From Velamenicoccus sp964471325 (GTDB taxonomy: Bacteria; Omnitrophota; Gorgyraeia; Velamenicoccales; Velamenicoccaceae), in contig CAYYFL010000002.1 in assembly GCA_964471325.1 (NCBI GenBank), positions 1-64,000 on the forward strand: a stretch of 64,000 nt of DNA, in the 5' to 3' direction. The stretch's first letter is position 1; the number at the start of each line of letters is the position of its first letter. Of this stretch, positions 41,253-50,142 are shown one piece after another. The notes beneath the pieces were generated by a model, which was given only the letters and a program-made list of their open reading frames with translations, did not search any database and was not told where the DNA came from. Made by a program: the position numbers and the translations under genes.

Positions 41253-41756
41253 TCAGCGCCCCAGGAGCTTACGATAATTACCCGGCAATTCGTTCCCCGT
41301 CCAGACGACATCCCCGTCAGAGGAGATCAAGACAAAAGTCGGCACGCCGACCACGCCGTAGCTTTCAGCGACGAGGGTGTTGACATCCAAAAGGACCGCA
41401 AAAGGCAGCTGTTGTCTTTCGATGAACGCCTTCACCTTGGCCTTGCTCTCGCCGGCATCAATAAGGAGAAGCTTGATCTTGCCCTCTTCCATCTTCCGGC
41501 GTTCACTCGCCAGCAATGGAAGCTTTTCGCGGCAATAGGGACACCATGTGGTGAAGAAAAAGAGAATGACGCCGCGGCCGTGCAAATCCCGCAGCGCCAC
41601 TTTGGTGTCAGCGGTTGTCTCCAGTGTGAAATCCGGAGCGATGCTGCCGACCAACTGTGTCCGTCTCACGGATGCCGAAGCTGAAACGTTGTGGACGCAA
41701 GAAAACACGGTCAATATCCAGACAAAAATAAAACAACGGACCATCCTCAGCCTCAT
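41253..41756 (-). CDS. TlpA/ResA-like thiol-disulfide protein
   Basis: A 167-residue exported thioredoxin-fold protein. The N-terminal hydrophobic segment (CFIFVWILTVFSC) is a signal anchor or lipoprotein signal; the active site is TTWCPYC, and GVPTFVLI carries the cis-Pro. It should receive electrons from the CcdA-type protein whose stop overlaps its start (ATGA). Role: reducing periplasmic disulfides, for example in cytochrome c or envelope proteins. Confidence 0.9.
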   Translation of the reverse strand: MRLRMVRCFIFVWILTVFSCVHNVSASASVRRTQLVGSIAPDFTLETTADTKVALRDLHGRGVILFFFTTWCPYCREKLPLLASERRKMEEGKIKLLLIDAGESKAKVKAFIERQQLPFAVLLDVNTLVAESYGVVGVPTFVLISSDGDVVWTGNELPGNYRKLLGR

Positions 41757-42424
41757 ATCAAAGCCCTCCCCATGTTGACAAGAAAATATTCTCCGGTCAG
41801 GATCAAAAGCACGCCGCCGATTTTTTCGATCGTATACATCCATTGGCCGGACTTGGGCATCCCTGCCAGCAAACCGCTGAACGTCCCGGCCAGGATCAAC
41901 AAAGCCCCCATGCCGTAGGCAAAGCTGAAAAGAAGAAAAACACCGTAAAAAAGGTTCTGTTTGGTCGCCACATAGACAAGGATGGCGCCCAGCACAGGGG
42001 CCGTGCACGGCCCGACGATCAACCCCGAAGTCATCCCCAGGAGGAAAACAGAAAATTTTGACTTGCGTCCCTTGATCTTATTTAAAAAGAAATTCGGCAA
42101 GTGCATTTCAAAGACCCCCAGCATCGAAAGGCCAAAGACAATGCAGATGTTGCCGATGATGAAGAAAGAGACGGGGCTGGAACTGATCTGTCCGAAAATC
42201 TTCCCCGTCATGCTGGCAAAGACACCGAGGATGCTATAGGTAATGGCCATGCCGAGGACATAAATGAGGCTCAAAATGAAAGCGTGAAACCTGTCTTTCT
42301 GGGCACCGGCGCCGATATAGCCGATCGTCACGGGCAAAAGCGGATAGACGCAAGGCGAGAAACTCACCAGGACGCCTGCGCCGAAAACCAGAACGAACTC
42401 AAATGGATTACCACCCGAAATCAT
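41753..42424 (-). CDS. CcdA/DsbD transmembrane-domain protein
   Basis: A 223-residue integral membrane protein with six helices and the redox cysteines in SFSPCVYPLLP and GPCTAPVLGA. It moves reducing power from cytosolic thioredoxin across the membrane to the TlpA-like partner. Start at 42424 overlaps the cutA stop (ATGA); the upstream gene trxB supplies the electron source in the same operon. Confidence 0.92.
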   Translation of the reverse strand: MISGGNPFEFVLVFGAGVLVSFSPCVYPLLPVTIGYIGAGAQKDRFHAFILSLIYVLGMAITYSILGVFASMTGKIFGQISSSPVSFFIIGNICIVFGLSMLGVFEMHLPNFFLNKIKGRKSKFSVFLLGMTSGLIVGPCTAPVLGAILVYVATKQNLFYGVFLLFSFAYGMGALLILAGTFSGLLAGMPKSGQWMYTIEKIGGVLLILTGEYFLVNMGRALI

Positions 42425-42750
42425 GCCGTTCTGCCCTTTCTTAAAGAAGCTGAGATCCATCCCAGATAAGAGGCGTTGCCCGCGGCGATCGGCATCGCAA
42501 CGATCTCGCAAACACTGTAGCTATGCACCCGGCGGACTTCCCGTATGATCTTCTTCAAAAGCCGCTGCTCGGTCTTGGCGATCAAAAGCGATTCCCTGGC
42601 CGTGTCAATCTTTCCCTGCCACCAGAAAAAAGACGCTATGCCCTTGACGATATTGACGCACGCACAGAGCCTTTTCTTCAAAAGCATGTCCGCCAGAGTC
42701 CTGGCCTCGGGGCCTTGCGGCGCCGTCATGAAAACCATGCAGTATTTCAT
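42421..42750 (-). CDS. cutA: CutA1 divalent-cation tolerance protein
   Basis: A 109-residue trimeric CutA1: FMTAPQGPEARTLADMLLKKRLCACVNIV (landmarks ADMLLKKRLCACVNI), SFFWWQGKIDTARESLLIAKT and the end YLGWISASL. Implicated in copper tolerance; biochemical role unsettled. In the same overlapping redox operon. Confidence 0.93.
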   Translation of the reverse strand: MKYCMVFMTAPQGPEARTLADMLLKKRLCACVNIVKGIASFFWWQGKIDTARESLLIAKTEQRLLKKIIREVRRVHSYSVCEIVAMPIAAGNASYLGWISASLRKGRTA

Positions 42751-42754
42751 CTTA

Positions 42755-43669
42755 TCATTTTTCCTGCATCAGGTAGCGGGAAACACCCAGGACCGCCTTG
42801 GCGCCTTCGCCGGCGGCCACGATGATCTGTTTTTCAGGCACGGTGGTGACGTCGCCGGCGGCAAAGACGCCCCGGACGCTGGTCCTGTTGAGGCAATCGA
42901 CGACGATCTCGCCGGCATCATTCCTGTCCGCAAAATCCGCAATCTCGCTGTTGGGGATCGAGCCGATCTCGACGAAGATGCCGCTCACAGCCAATTCCCG
43001 CGCCTTTCCCGAAACTTCAACCTTCAGAGATTTGACAAACCGATCGCCCGCGATCCCAACTGTCTTTGCGTTATTCAGAACCTCGACCCTCGGCGATGTC
43101 TGAACCTTGCGGCGCATGATCTCGTCGCCGCCGAGGGCGGGATTGATATCGACGAGATATACCTTCTCGGCGATGTTCACCATCTGCAACGCCGCATCCA
43201 GGGCCGAGTTGCCGCCGCCGATGACCGCCACCGTCTTTTTGGAAAACAGCGGCCCGTCGCATGTCGCACAGTAACTGACGCCCTTGTTGCGAAATTTCTC
43301 TTCGCCGGGCACTCCCAGCCACCGGGGCCGGCGTCCCGAGGCGATCAATACTGAACGGCACGCATAAGAGGCCTTGGCGCTTTCAACGGCAAACCCGCCG
43401 CCGGCCCCTTCGGCCTGCCAGGCAATCCGCGTCACCGCCTCGCCGTTATGAAAGGTAATGGCGAATTGACGCAGATGCTCTTCGAACTTGGCCGCCAGGT
43501 CCGGCCCTGTGATGAACTGATAGCCGGTATAATTCTCCACATCGGCGCTTAAGGCCGTCTGGCCGCCCAGGTCCTTAGACACAAGGACAAAGTCGATCTT
43601 TTTACGGGCGGCATAAATCGCAGCCGTGATCCCTGCCGGGCCTGCGCCGATAATGACAAGATCCAGCAT
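42755..43669 (-). CDS. trxB: Thioredoxin reductase
   Basis: A 304-residue flavoprotein: FAD motif GAGPAGITAAIYAARK, redox pair CATC in VSYCATCDGPLF, NADPH-binding GGGNSALDAAL, and the FAD end GVFAAGDV. Reduces the small glutaredoxin/thioredoxin-like proteins encoded next to it. Four bases separate it from that gene. Confidence 0.95.
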   Translation of the reverse strand: MLDLVIIGAGPAGITAAIYAARKKIDFVLVSKDLGGQTALSADVENYTGYQFITGPDLAAKFEEHLRQFAITFHNGEAVTRIAWQAEGAGGGFAVESAKASYACRSVLIASGRRPRWLGVPGEEKFRNKGVSYCATCDGPLFSKKTVAVIGGGNSALDAALQMVNIAEKVYLVDINPALGGDEIMRRKVQTSPRVEVLNNAKTVGIAGDRFVKSLKVEVSGKARELAVSGIFVEIGSIPNSEIADFADRNDAGEIVVDCLNRTSVRGVFAAGDVTTVPEKQIIVAAGEGAKAVLGVSRYLMQEK

Positions 43670-43672
43670 ATC

Positions 43673-43906
43673 TTAAAGCCCCAGCTTCTGATCGATCCTG
43701 GCCTGGTCGAAGCCCACAATCACTTCGCCGTCGATCACCAGGACGGGCACGCCCATCTGTCCTGAAACATCAACCATCTGTTTCAACGCTTCTTCATCGG
43801 CCGAGACATCGATATTCTCAAAAACGATGCCTTTGTCCGACAAATATTTTTTTGCGCGGATGCAATAAGGACATGTCGGTGTGGAATACACTTTGACTTG
43901 AGCCAT
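43673..43906 (-). CDS. NrdH/glutaredoxin-like redox protein
   Basis: A 77-residue thioredoxin-fold protein with CPYC near the N-terminus (STPTCPYCIRAKKYL), the GVPVLVIDG cis-Pro loop and VGFD end. The length and trxB next door suggest thioredoxin reductase rather than glutathione as reductant (no glutathione genes seen). Confidence 0.93.
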   Translation of the reverse strand: MAQVKVYSTPTCPYCIRAKKYLSDKGIVFENIDVSADEEALKQMVDVSGQMGVPVLVIDGEVIVGFDQARIDQKLGL

Positions 43907-43915
43907 ATCGACCCC

Positions 43916-44731
43916 CTATTCGAACACCTTGTTCAACCAGACGGATTGCTCCGTAACATCCATCGAACTCTCCATCTCCCGGCGCTGGGCGTATACCTTC
44001 TCCTGCTGAACGGCCTTCAGGTGCAGGCTTTCCTCCTTGATGATTTTTTTGAACAATTCCTTCTCGACGGGCTTGATCCTGGACTTTGCAAGCTTCTTAT
44101 AATAAGCCAGGAGCTTCTCCTCAAGCCGGATGGCCATTTTCATCGCTCCCAGAAGGGAAAAACCATAGGGTTTCAGGCCTGGATCAACGATCTTTTCGGC
44201 CGGCTGGTAGGACTCGCCGGACAACTCCTTATACTTCCTCCCCAAAATCTCATGGTGCGCTACGGACTGGTGCTGCAATTGACGGAAACGTTCCTTGGCC
44301 CGGCCGTTGCGCACGTTGGCAGCTACATACTTATAGAACTGGGCGGCCGCATGTTCCAAATCCATGGCGCTCTTCAATTCCGCCGCTGGCCCGCCGGTAC
44401 CGGCGTCTTGACCCAAAACAACCCGGATCTGCCCCTGGATCTCTTCGATCTCGGGAAAAGTCTCCTGCCGGGCCGCCAACTCTCCCCCTCTGAAATACAA
44501 AAGCGTCGGGATCACCCGTACGCCGTAATCCTGCCAACGCCGGCTCTCGTTGACGTTGAGCCGGAAAAAAAGCATCTGGTCCAGGTAATCACGGGCGGCT
44601 TCACGGACGCGCTGGGCCATCGTCTTGCAGATAATGCATTCCGGACTGGCGCACTCGACCAAGACGGGCAAAGATGCCTTCAACACCAAGGTATTGAATT
44701 GCGTATCGTTGATCTCTATCAATTTGACCAT
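43916..44731 (-). CDS. Thioredoxin-fold domain fused to rubrerythrin-like diiron domain
   Basis: A 271-residue two-domain protein. Residues 1-105 are a thioredoxin fold with the pair Cys32-Cys35 (ECIICKTM, unusual centre I-I) and the cis-Pro loop VRVIPTLLYFRGG. Residues about 115-265 are a four-helix ferritin-like domain with Glu126 (DLEHAA), His/Glu in AHHEIL, Glu204-Glu205 (RLEEKL) and EESLH (233-237) as iron ligands. No rubredoxin-type ribbon is seen, so the thioredoxin domain may deliver electrons to the diiron site directly, acting as a peroxidase (inference). First gene of the trxB-ccdA-tlpA operon. Confidence 0.82.
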   Translation of the reverse strand: MVKLIEINDTQFNTLVLKASLPVLVECASPECIICKTMAQRVREAARDYLDQMLFFRLNVNESRRWQDYGVRVIPTLLYFRGGELAARQETFPEIEEIQGQIRVVLGQDAGTGGPAAELKSAMDLEHAAAQFYKYVAANVRNGRAKERFRQLQHQSVAHHEILGRKYKELSGESYQPAEKIVDPGLKPYGFSLLGAMKMAIRLEEKLLAYYKKLAKSRIKPVEKELFKKIIKEESLHLKAVQQEKVYAQRREMESSMDVTEQSVWLNKVFE

Positions 44732-44804
44732 AATTTTTCACCTGTCCCGGTCATCTTACCACGAATAATATGCCTGCGCAACGCCGCGCAAAATAGAAAT
44801 GCGC

Positions 44805-45539
44805 TCAACAAAGCCTCAGGACGGACACCTGGCGCCCTGCCGCTTCTCCCTGGCGCCGGTAGGAATAGAATTCCCCGTTCCGGCAAGACGTGCAGATACC
44901 GCTTTCCACGATCCTTCCTGCCGGCACGCCGCACGCCTCCAACTCCGCGCGGGCGCACGAGGCCAAATCCATGAAAACGTCTCTTTTGCGGCGCACAACG
45001 GCTGTAGGGAACATAGAAACAAATTCCCCGCCTACACGGTAACAACAGGACCCTATGGCCGGCCCAAACGCCGCCAAGACATCCTCGGGCCGGCTGCCAA
45101 AACTTTTCGTCATCGTCGACATTGCACGAGAAACAATCCGCAGATGCAGACCCCGCCAGCCGGCATGGACCATCGCAATGACTCTCTTTTCCGTATCAAG
45201 CATAAAAACAGGCAGGCAATCAGCCGTCAAGACCGACAAAGAAACCCCTTTTGTGCCGGTCACGAGGGCGTCCGTGTCCTGAATGGCTGTCCGCCGCCCT
45301 GCGACGCCGGCCCCCCTGTGCTGCCGGCCGACGGCAAGGACGCGATCGCCGTGCACCTGGGAGGGACAGACAAGCTCCCCTGTGTCGACGCCGGCGGCCG
45401 CGAGCGCACGGCGCCTGTCAGGATTCTCAAAAGATATATCCAAAGGCCGCGTTGTAAAAAACGCCTGCGCCCCAAAAGCCTCAAAGACTTTAAGCCTGTA
45501 GCGGTTCCTTTCCTTGTGAAGAACAAGCGCCTCTGTCAT
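44805..45539 (-). CDS. PgeF/YfiH-type laccase-domain protein
   Basis: A 244-residue protein of the COG1496 family. LTADCLPVFML, VHAGWRGL and GPAIGSCCYRV carry the Cys/His metal residues. The family trims misincorporated residues from peptidoglycan precursors (PgeF) or acts on purine nucleosides. Its start meets the end of the DUF167 gene at one base. Confidence 0.92.
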   Translation of the reverse strand: MTEALVLHKERNRYRLKVFEAFGAQAFFTTRPLDISFENPDRRRALAAAGVDTGELVCPSQVHGDRVLAVGRQHRGAGVAGRRTAIQDTDALVTGTKGVSLSVLTADCLPVFMLDTEKRVIAMVHAGWRGLHLRIVSRAMSTMTKSFGSRPEDVLAAFGPAIGSCCYRVGGEFVSMFPTAVVRRKRDVFMDLASCARAELEACGVPAGRIVESGICTSCRNGEFYSYRRQGEAAGRQVSVLRLC

Positions 45540-45757
45540 TATCCGGGGATTTCAACGATCTTGGTATGCGCGTGAAGACCCTGCCTGATGCGGACATCGC
45601 TCTTGCGGACAGAGAAATGCTCGGCGATAAGTTCAACCAAGGCCTTGTTGGCTTTGCCTTTTTCAGGCGCAACGCTCACATAGACCTTCAGACGGCCGGC
45701 TTCCTGCACGACCTCATTGCGGGAGGATTTCGGGATGACCTTGACTTCAAGAATCAC
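45539..45757 (-). CDS. DUF167/YggU-family protein
   Basis: A 72-residue protein with the family pattern KVIPKSSRNEV ... LKVYVSVAPEKGKANKALVELIAEHF (landmarks APEKGKANKAL) and DVRIRQG. GTG start, with GAGGGG upstream, overlapping the rmuC stop. Function unknown. Confidence 0.88.
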   Translation of the reverse strand: MILEVKVIPKSSRNEVVQEAGRLKVYVSVAPEKGKANKALVELIAEHFSVRKSDVRIRQGLHAHTKIVEIPG

Positions 45758-46910
45758 GAGGCCCCTCGAGCTGTGCGGCGTCGTCCGCCTGGCGCAGGTC
45801 TTCGATCTTTTTGATCTGTCTGTCAAGCTGGTTCTTGCGCGTAGTGACAAGCGCATCATATTCTTTGCGGGCATCTTCCAGCCGCTCGCCCATCTTCTCC
45901 AAAGACGCGCAGAACGCCTGATATTGTTTTTTGAAAGATTCGAGGACGGAAAATATCTGGCGCGTCGTGCCTTCCAGACGGAACATATCCATGGCCTGGC
46001 GGATCACCGCCAGGATCGCGTAGAGCGTCAGGGGCGAACAGAAGATCACGCGCTGCTTCATGGCCTCATCCAGGATCATGCGGTCATTCTGATTGATAAA
46101 GGCATAGACCTGCTCATTCGGGATAAATACGATCACGTAGTCCAGCGTCCGCTCCTGGGGATCGATATAATCACGCGTCGTGACTTCCTTGATGCGCTGG
46201 CGCACATCACGCAGGAACTGCGCCTTGTAGGCATCCTTCTCCTGCTCGTTTTTGGCTTCAAAAAACCTCTGGTAATTCATCAGGGGAAACTTGACATCCA
46301 TGTTGAGCTTCAACCCCTGCGGCAAGAAAAAGGTATAATCCGGTCGGGTCTGCCCCTGGGCCTTCTGTTTGGCATAATTGACGCCTTCGATAAAACCCGC
46401 CAGGCGCAAGACATCCTCTGCCATGCGTTCCCCCCATTGACCAATGGCCTTGGTCGAGGCCAGGGCCGTCCGGAGATGGTCAGTCGTCTCCTGGAGCCTG
46501 GAGGTCTCGACGTTCATCCTCTCGATGTCCTTCGACAGGTTGGCGAATTTCTCCACGCGGTCCTTCTCCAGGCTGTTCATGAGGTCTTTGACGCGCAACA
46601 ATTCCGCCTTCATCTCTTCCAGCGTCCTGTCGATGAGTTCTTTTTTGCCGGTGAGGTCCTTCTCGCCCATGGCGCTCAAGCCCTGGAATTTCTCATGCGC
46701 CAGCTTAAGAAACTCCTCGGAATTCTTGGAAAGCGCCTCCAGGGACAAAGTGGCGAAAATCCCCTTGAGCTGATCCACGGCCTGGGTCAACTGCTGTTCC
46801 TGGCCCAGGGCTGTCTTGCGTCCCAAAAGGCTTTTCAACCAAAAAACGACAAAAGCCAGGACCAGACCGGCGGCCATACCGATCAGAATCTGTAAAAACG
46901 GCACACTCAT
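45747..46910 (-). CDS. rmuC: RmuC-family DNA recombination protein
   Basis: A 387-residue protein: one N-terminal membrane segment (LIGMAAGLVLAFVVFWL), a long coiled coil (about 35-150) and the RmuC nuclease-like domain (TRPDYTFFLPQGLKLNMDVKFPL in part, DYIDPQERTLDYVIVFIPNE). Limits inversions in E. coli; also called a phage-defence nuclease in some work. ATG overlaps the upstream stop (ATGA). Confidence 0.92.
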   Translation of the reverse strand: MSVPFLQILIGMAAGLVLAFVVFWLKSLLGRKTALGQEQQLTQAVDQLKGIFATLSLEALSKNSEEFLKLAHEKFQGLSAMGEKDLTGKKELIDRTLEEMKAELLRVKDLMNSLEKDRVEKFANLSKDIERMNVETSRLQETTDHLRTALASTKAIGQWGERMAEDVLRLAGFIEGVNYAKQKAQGQTRPDYTFFLPQGLKLNMDVKFPLMNYQRFFEAKNEQEKDAYKAQFLRDVRQRIKEVTTRDYIDPQERTLDYVIVFIPNEQVYAFINQNDRMILDEAMKQRVIFCSPLTLYAILAVIRQAMDMFRLEGTTRQIFSVLESFKKQYQAFCASLEKMGERLEDARKEYDALVTTRKNQLDRQIKKIEDLRQADDAAQLEGPRDS

Positions 46911-47278
46911 GCACACTCCATTCTAAGGATATCTCCCTCTTTGACTTTTTTAAGGATGAGGGGATCGCCGACGATCCGCCCCAGGAAGGTGACGGAACTC
47001 GCCGGCATGATCTTGCCGCCGCGGCTGTTCGGCGTCATGCCGAAAAACAGACAGAAACACGGCCCCTTCGGCCAATAGGCCACATCGCCGACCTCCACCA
47101 CGTCGCGGGCGTATTCTTTTTCAAGCCCGGCCCTGGGCGCAATATAACAATAAACCTCCTGACCCCATAATTCGGCTTTTGACTCCAAAGGAAACCTAGA
47201 AATAATCAGTCGGCTCGTTTTAGACTCATTGAGCTCGGCAAAAACCGTGACTTCCGCGATCGTGATCTTGATACGCAT
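46907..47278 (-). CDS. Cyclophilin-like fold protein (TM1367-like)
   Basis: A 123-residue protein, beta-rich, with WGQEVYCYIAP, VEVGDVAYWPKGPCFCLFFG and SRGGKIMPASSVTFLGRI: the signature of the small cyclophilin-like (DUF3830/TM1367) family. The isomerase residues of true cyclophilins are not kept, and no function is established. It is coupled to rmuC. Confidence 0.82.
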   Translation of the reverse strand: MRIKITIAEVTVFAELNESKTSRLIISRFPLESKAELWGQEVYCYIAPRAGLEKEYARDVVEVGDVAYWPKGPCFCLFFGMTPNSRGGKIMPASSVTFLGRIVGDPLILKKVKEGDILRMECA

Positions 47279-47329
47279 ACGGCCCCATTATAACGTAAGG
47301 AAACGAGAACGTCTACGCCCCGGCCTCGT

Positions 47330-48247
47330 TCATTTTCCGGTCAGCGTGTATTTCTTGACCATCGCGCAAGGCTTGTAGGATTCCTTGGCCTGACGCAACC
47401 CCGGCACGCCAAGGTCCTGCTCCCTGTTGACGAAATCAAACCCTGCGGCCGCGGCGGCGCAAAACATCTGATTGATTGCCTGGTAAATCCCTGTACAGAC
47501 ATCGTTCGCTTTCTCGATGTGAACTACGAATGTCCGGGGATTCAACGCCTCGCCGATGGTCACAGCTTCCACCTTGCCGCCGACGCGGATCATCGCCCCC
47601 CTGACGCCGAGGCCTTCAAAATTCTCGAGGATCTCCTTGACCGCTTCCCGCTCATGGGCCAACCCTTCGGTGCGCTGGCAGTCCTTGGCCAGACACCACT
47701 CTTCCTGGAAAGACAGGCAGCCCTCCACATCCTCTCTCTTCATTTCTATGAATTCGAAGGTGCATGTTTCCTTAAACCGCTTAATGAAATTCCTCTTGCC
47801 GTCATAGGCTGCGCCCTTCAGCCCGATCAGGTCGCTCGTGCGGTAAAGGTAATCAAAGTGACCCCTCTCTTCCCGGACGGCAAAGCGGCCGGACGTCCGT
47901 AGAGGAGCGGCTGTCTCTTCAGGCAGGCGCACGAAGACCACCGGCGCGCCGACCGATGAATAAAGGCATTGCTCGATCACTTTCCGCTTTTCTGCCGCCG
48001 GGCACAATGGATCAAAAATATCCAGGCGCTCCCGGCGGCGGGAGACGACCAGGACCGTTTCACCGAGGCGCGAAAGGCAAAAATCATATGCCTTTCTCCA
48101 GGCAAAAAGGTTCGTAAATGTATACTCCGAGATCGTCGGAGGATAAACGGTGAAGAAACGGTCCAGGAGAGCCTTGTCATCCCGCCGCAACGGCCGCAGA
48201 CGAGGGAAAAAAGGAATATCCGCCATATCTTTCGTGTCGACAACCAT
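47330..48247 (-). CDS. DUF2156 (phosphatidylglycerol lysyltransferase C-terminal-like) acyltransferase
   Basis: A 305-residue double-GNAT protein: an N-terminal half with ISEYTFTNLFAWRKAY and a C-terminal half with YDGKRNFIKRFKETCTFEF (landmark KRNFIKRF), GEALNPRTFVVHIEKA and NREQDLGVPGLRQAKESYKP (landmark EQDLGVPGLR). This matches DUF2156, the aminoacyl-tRNA-dependent transferase domain of MprF-like enzymes, here soluble and without the flippase. Substrate unknown. Start is uncertain among 48271 (TTG), 48247 and 48226. Confidence 0.82.
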   Translation of the reverse strand: MVVDTKDMADIPFFPRLRPLRRDDKALLDRFFTVYPPTISEYTFTNLFAWRKAYDFCLSRLGETVLVVSRRRERLDIFDPLCPAAEKRKVIEQCLYSSVGAPVVFVRLPEETAAPLRTSGRFAVREERGHFDYLYRTSDLIGLKGAAYDGKRNFIKRFKETCTFEFIEMKREDVEGCLSFQEEWCLAKDCQRTEGLAHEREAVKEILENFEGLGVRGAMIRVGGKVEAVTIGEALNPRTFVVHIEKANDVCTGIYQAINQMFCAAAAAGFDFVNREQDLGVPGLRQAKESYKPCAMVKKYTLTGK

Positions 48248-48281
48248 GCGGGCACCTGCGGAGAAGATCAACTCCAGGGGT

Positions 48282-49064
48282 TCATTTCAACAACCTCTTC
48301 TTCATCAAGACGATAGCGATACAGCACGAAACAACACCCAGGACAAACAGCACCAGCATGTCCAACGCCATCCCCGCCCCTGGACGGCCTAGGGCCAGAC
48401 CCCGCAAGACGGAAACCAGATATGTCAAAGGAAAGAAACGCGCGACGGCCTGGGCCCATCCCGGAAGGGTTTCGAGAGGGAAGAAGACGCCGCTCAACAA
48501 AAACATGGGCGTGATAAAAAGAAAAACCGGGAAATTGAACATCTCAATATTCTTCACCAGACCCGTGAAACACATGCCCAGTCCCGAAAAGACCATTCCC
48601 GCAAGCAAGGCGGCGGCAAGAACCCACAGCCCCATCGGCAAAACGATCAGCCCGAAACCCAATAGGACGACGAACATGATGGCCGCCGCCATGAACGCCT
48701 TGGTCGCCCCCCAGACCAGCTCCCCGAAAATAATATCTTCTATGGTCAGGGGCGTCGAGAGGATGGCGTCGAATGTCTTCTGGAAATACATCCGGACAAA
48801 AGAAGCGTAGGTCGTCTCGAAGAAACCGTGATTCATGACGGCGACGGCCACAAGTCCCGGCGCGATGAAGGCCATGTAGGAAACGTCGGCGTGCATATAG
48901 GAAACTTTCTGGACAAGCCCGCCCAGCCCGATGCCGAAGGCAAAAAGATACAGGACGGGTTCAAGCAAAGGCGGAATGAAATTCACTTTCCACGTCGCCA
49001 GATAGACGTCGAAATTCCTCTGCCAGACACGCCAGAATTTCAAACTGAGATTTTTAAAAATCAT
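48282..49064 (-). CDS. ABC-2 type exporter permease
   Basis: A 260-residue permease with six membrane helices, the amphipathic N-terminal helix FKNLSLKFWRVWQRNF and LLEPVLYLFAFGIGLG typical of NodJ/DrrB-like permeases, including the MFLLSGVFFPLETLPGW segment. Pairs with the ATPase upstream; substrate may be a lipid, drug or polysaccharide. Confidence 0.92.
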   Translation of the reverse strand: MIFKNLSLKFWRVWQRNFDVYLATWKVNFIPPLLEPVLYLFAFGIGLGGLVQKVSYMHADVSYMAFIAPGLVAVAVMNHGFFETTYASFVRMYFQKTFDAILSTPLTIEDIIFGELVWGATKAFMAAAIMFVVLLGFGLIVLPMGLWVLAAALLAGMVFSGLGMCFTGLVKNIEMFNFPVFLFITPMFLLSGVFFPLETLPGWAQAVARFFPLTYLVSVLRGLALGRPGAGMALDMLVLFVLGVVSCCIAIVLMKKRLLK

Positions 49065-49071
49065 ACTGTTT

Positions 49072-49200
49072 GAATAACCAATCTCCAAAACACAATAACC
49101 AAGGAATACCCAAGTTCCAATAACCAATTAAAAATTTTGTTTGCTCATTGGATATTGAGAATTATTTGGTTATTGTTTTTTGGTTATTGGTCATTTTGGT
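49072..49200. repeat. AT-rich island with ATAACCAA words facing TTGGTTAT words
   Basis: Three AATAACCAA copies (about 49074, 49092 and 49117) are followed by TTGGTTATT copies (about 49170 and 49185), so the segment can fold on itself. It splits the ABC transporter pair and resembles 18858-19028. Confidence 0.55.
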
Positions 49201-49203
49201 GTA

Positions 49204-50142
49204 TCAATCCCTCAAATTCCTTCCTGTCACCTTTAAAAAAACATCCTCGAGGTTCGCCATGCGCAAAAGGCAGCGTTCCTCTCCGAAGCGATCGACAAGC
49301 AGCCTATAGGCGGCAACACCATCGTCAGTAAAAACATAACAGTGAGTGGCCGAGGCCTCAAACGGCAGGTGCATATCACGCAGCGCCCGGACGACAGGCG
49401 GCTCGGCGCTGGAAATCTCGACGACGTGACGGCCGACATTCTTAGCCACCAGCTGACGGGGAGAGCCTTCCTGGACGATCCGGCCCTGGTCCATGATGAG
49501 CAGACGGTCGCAAAGGTGCTCGGCCTCATCCATATAATGTGTCGTCAGGACGACCGATGTCCCCTGACGCTTGACCTGAATGACCGTCTCCCAGATCTGG
49601 TGCCTGGCCTGCGGATCGAGGCCCGTTGTCGGCTCATCCAGGATCAAAAGCTCCGGCTTATTGAGGAGCGAACGGATCATCATCAGGCGCCGCTTCATGC
49701 CGCCGGATAATTCTTCGATCGCCGCTTTTCTCCTGTGATAAAGGCCGATGAAATGCAGCAGCTCTTCGCAGCGCTTCTCCACGTCGGGGCCCGTGATATC
49801 GAAATAGCGCGCGAAGACACGCAGGTTGTCCCAGACGTTTAGATCGGGATCAAGATTGTTCTCCTGCGGGCAGACCCCCAGGCGTGCCTTGATCCGGCTT
49901 GGTTGCCGGCGCACATCTAACCCCAAAACCTCCAGGAGGCCGGCCGTAGGCGGGATAAAACAATGGATCATCCTGACAGTGGTCGTCTTGCCGGCGCCGT
50001 TGGGCCCCAAGAGACCGAAACACTCGTGAGGACGGACGTCGAAATCAATGCCCGAGACCGCCGCCGTCTCTCCAAAATTCTTGGTGAGCTGCCGGGCCCT
50101 GATGACAGGCGGGGCGGCGGAAGAATCAACAGACGTCATCAT
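49204..50142 (-). CDS. ABC transporter ATP-binding protein (NodI/DrrA type)
   Basis: A 312-residue ATPase: Walker A GPNGAGKTT, signature LSGGMKRRL, Walker B LLILDEPTTGLD, and a C-terminal extension of about 75 residues usual in DrrA/NodI-like exporters (ANLEDVFLKVTGRNLRD). Drives the ABC-2 permease downstream. The start overlaps the peroxiredoxin-like gene by four bases. Confidence 0.94.
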   Translation of the reverse strand: MMTSVDSSAAPPVIRARQLTKNFGETAAVSGIDFDVRPHECFGLLGPNGAGKTTTVRMIHCFIPPTAGLLEVLGLDVRRQPSRIKARLGVCPQENNLDPDLNVWDNLRVFARYFDITGPDVEKRCEELLHFIGLYHRRKAAIEELSGGMKRRLMMIRSLLNKPELLILDEPTTGLDPQARHQIWETVIQVKRQGTSVVLTTHYMDEAEHLCDRLLIMDQGRIVQEGSPRQLVAKNVGRHVVEISSAEPPVVRALRDMHLPFEASATHCYVFTDDGVAAYRLLVDRFGEERCLLRMANLEDVFLKVTGRNLRD

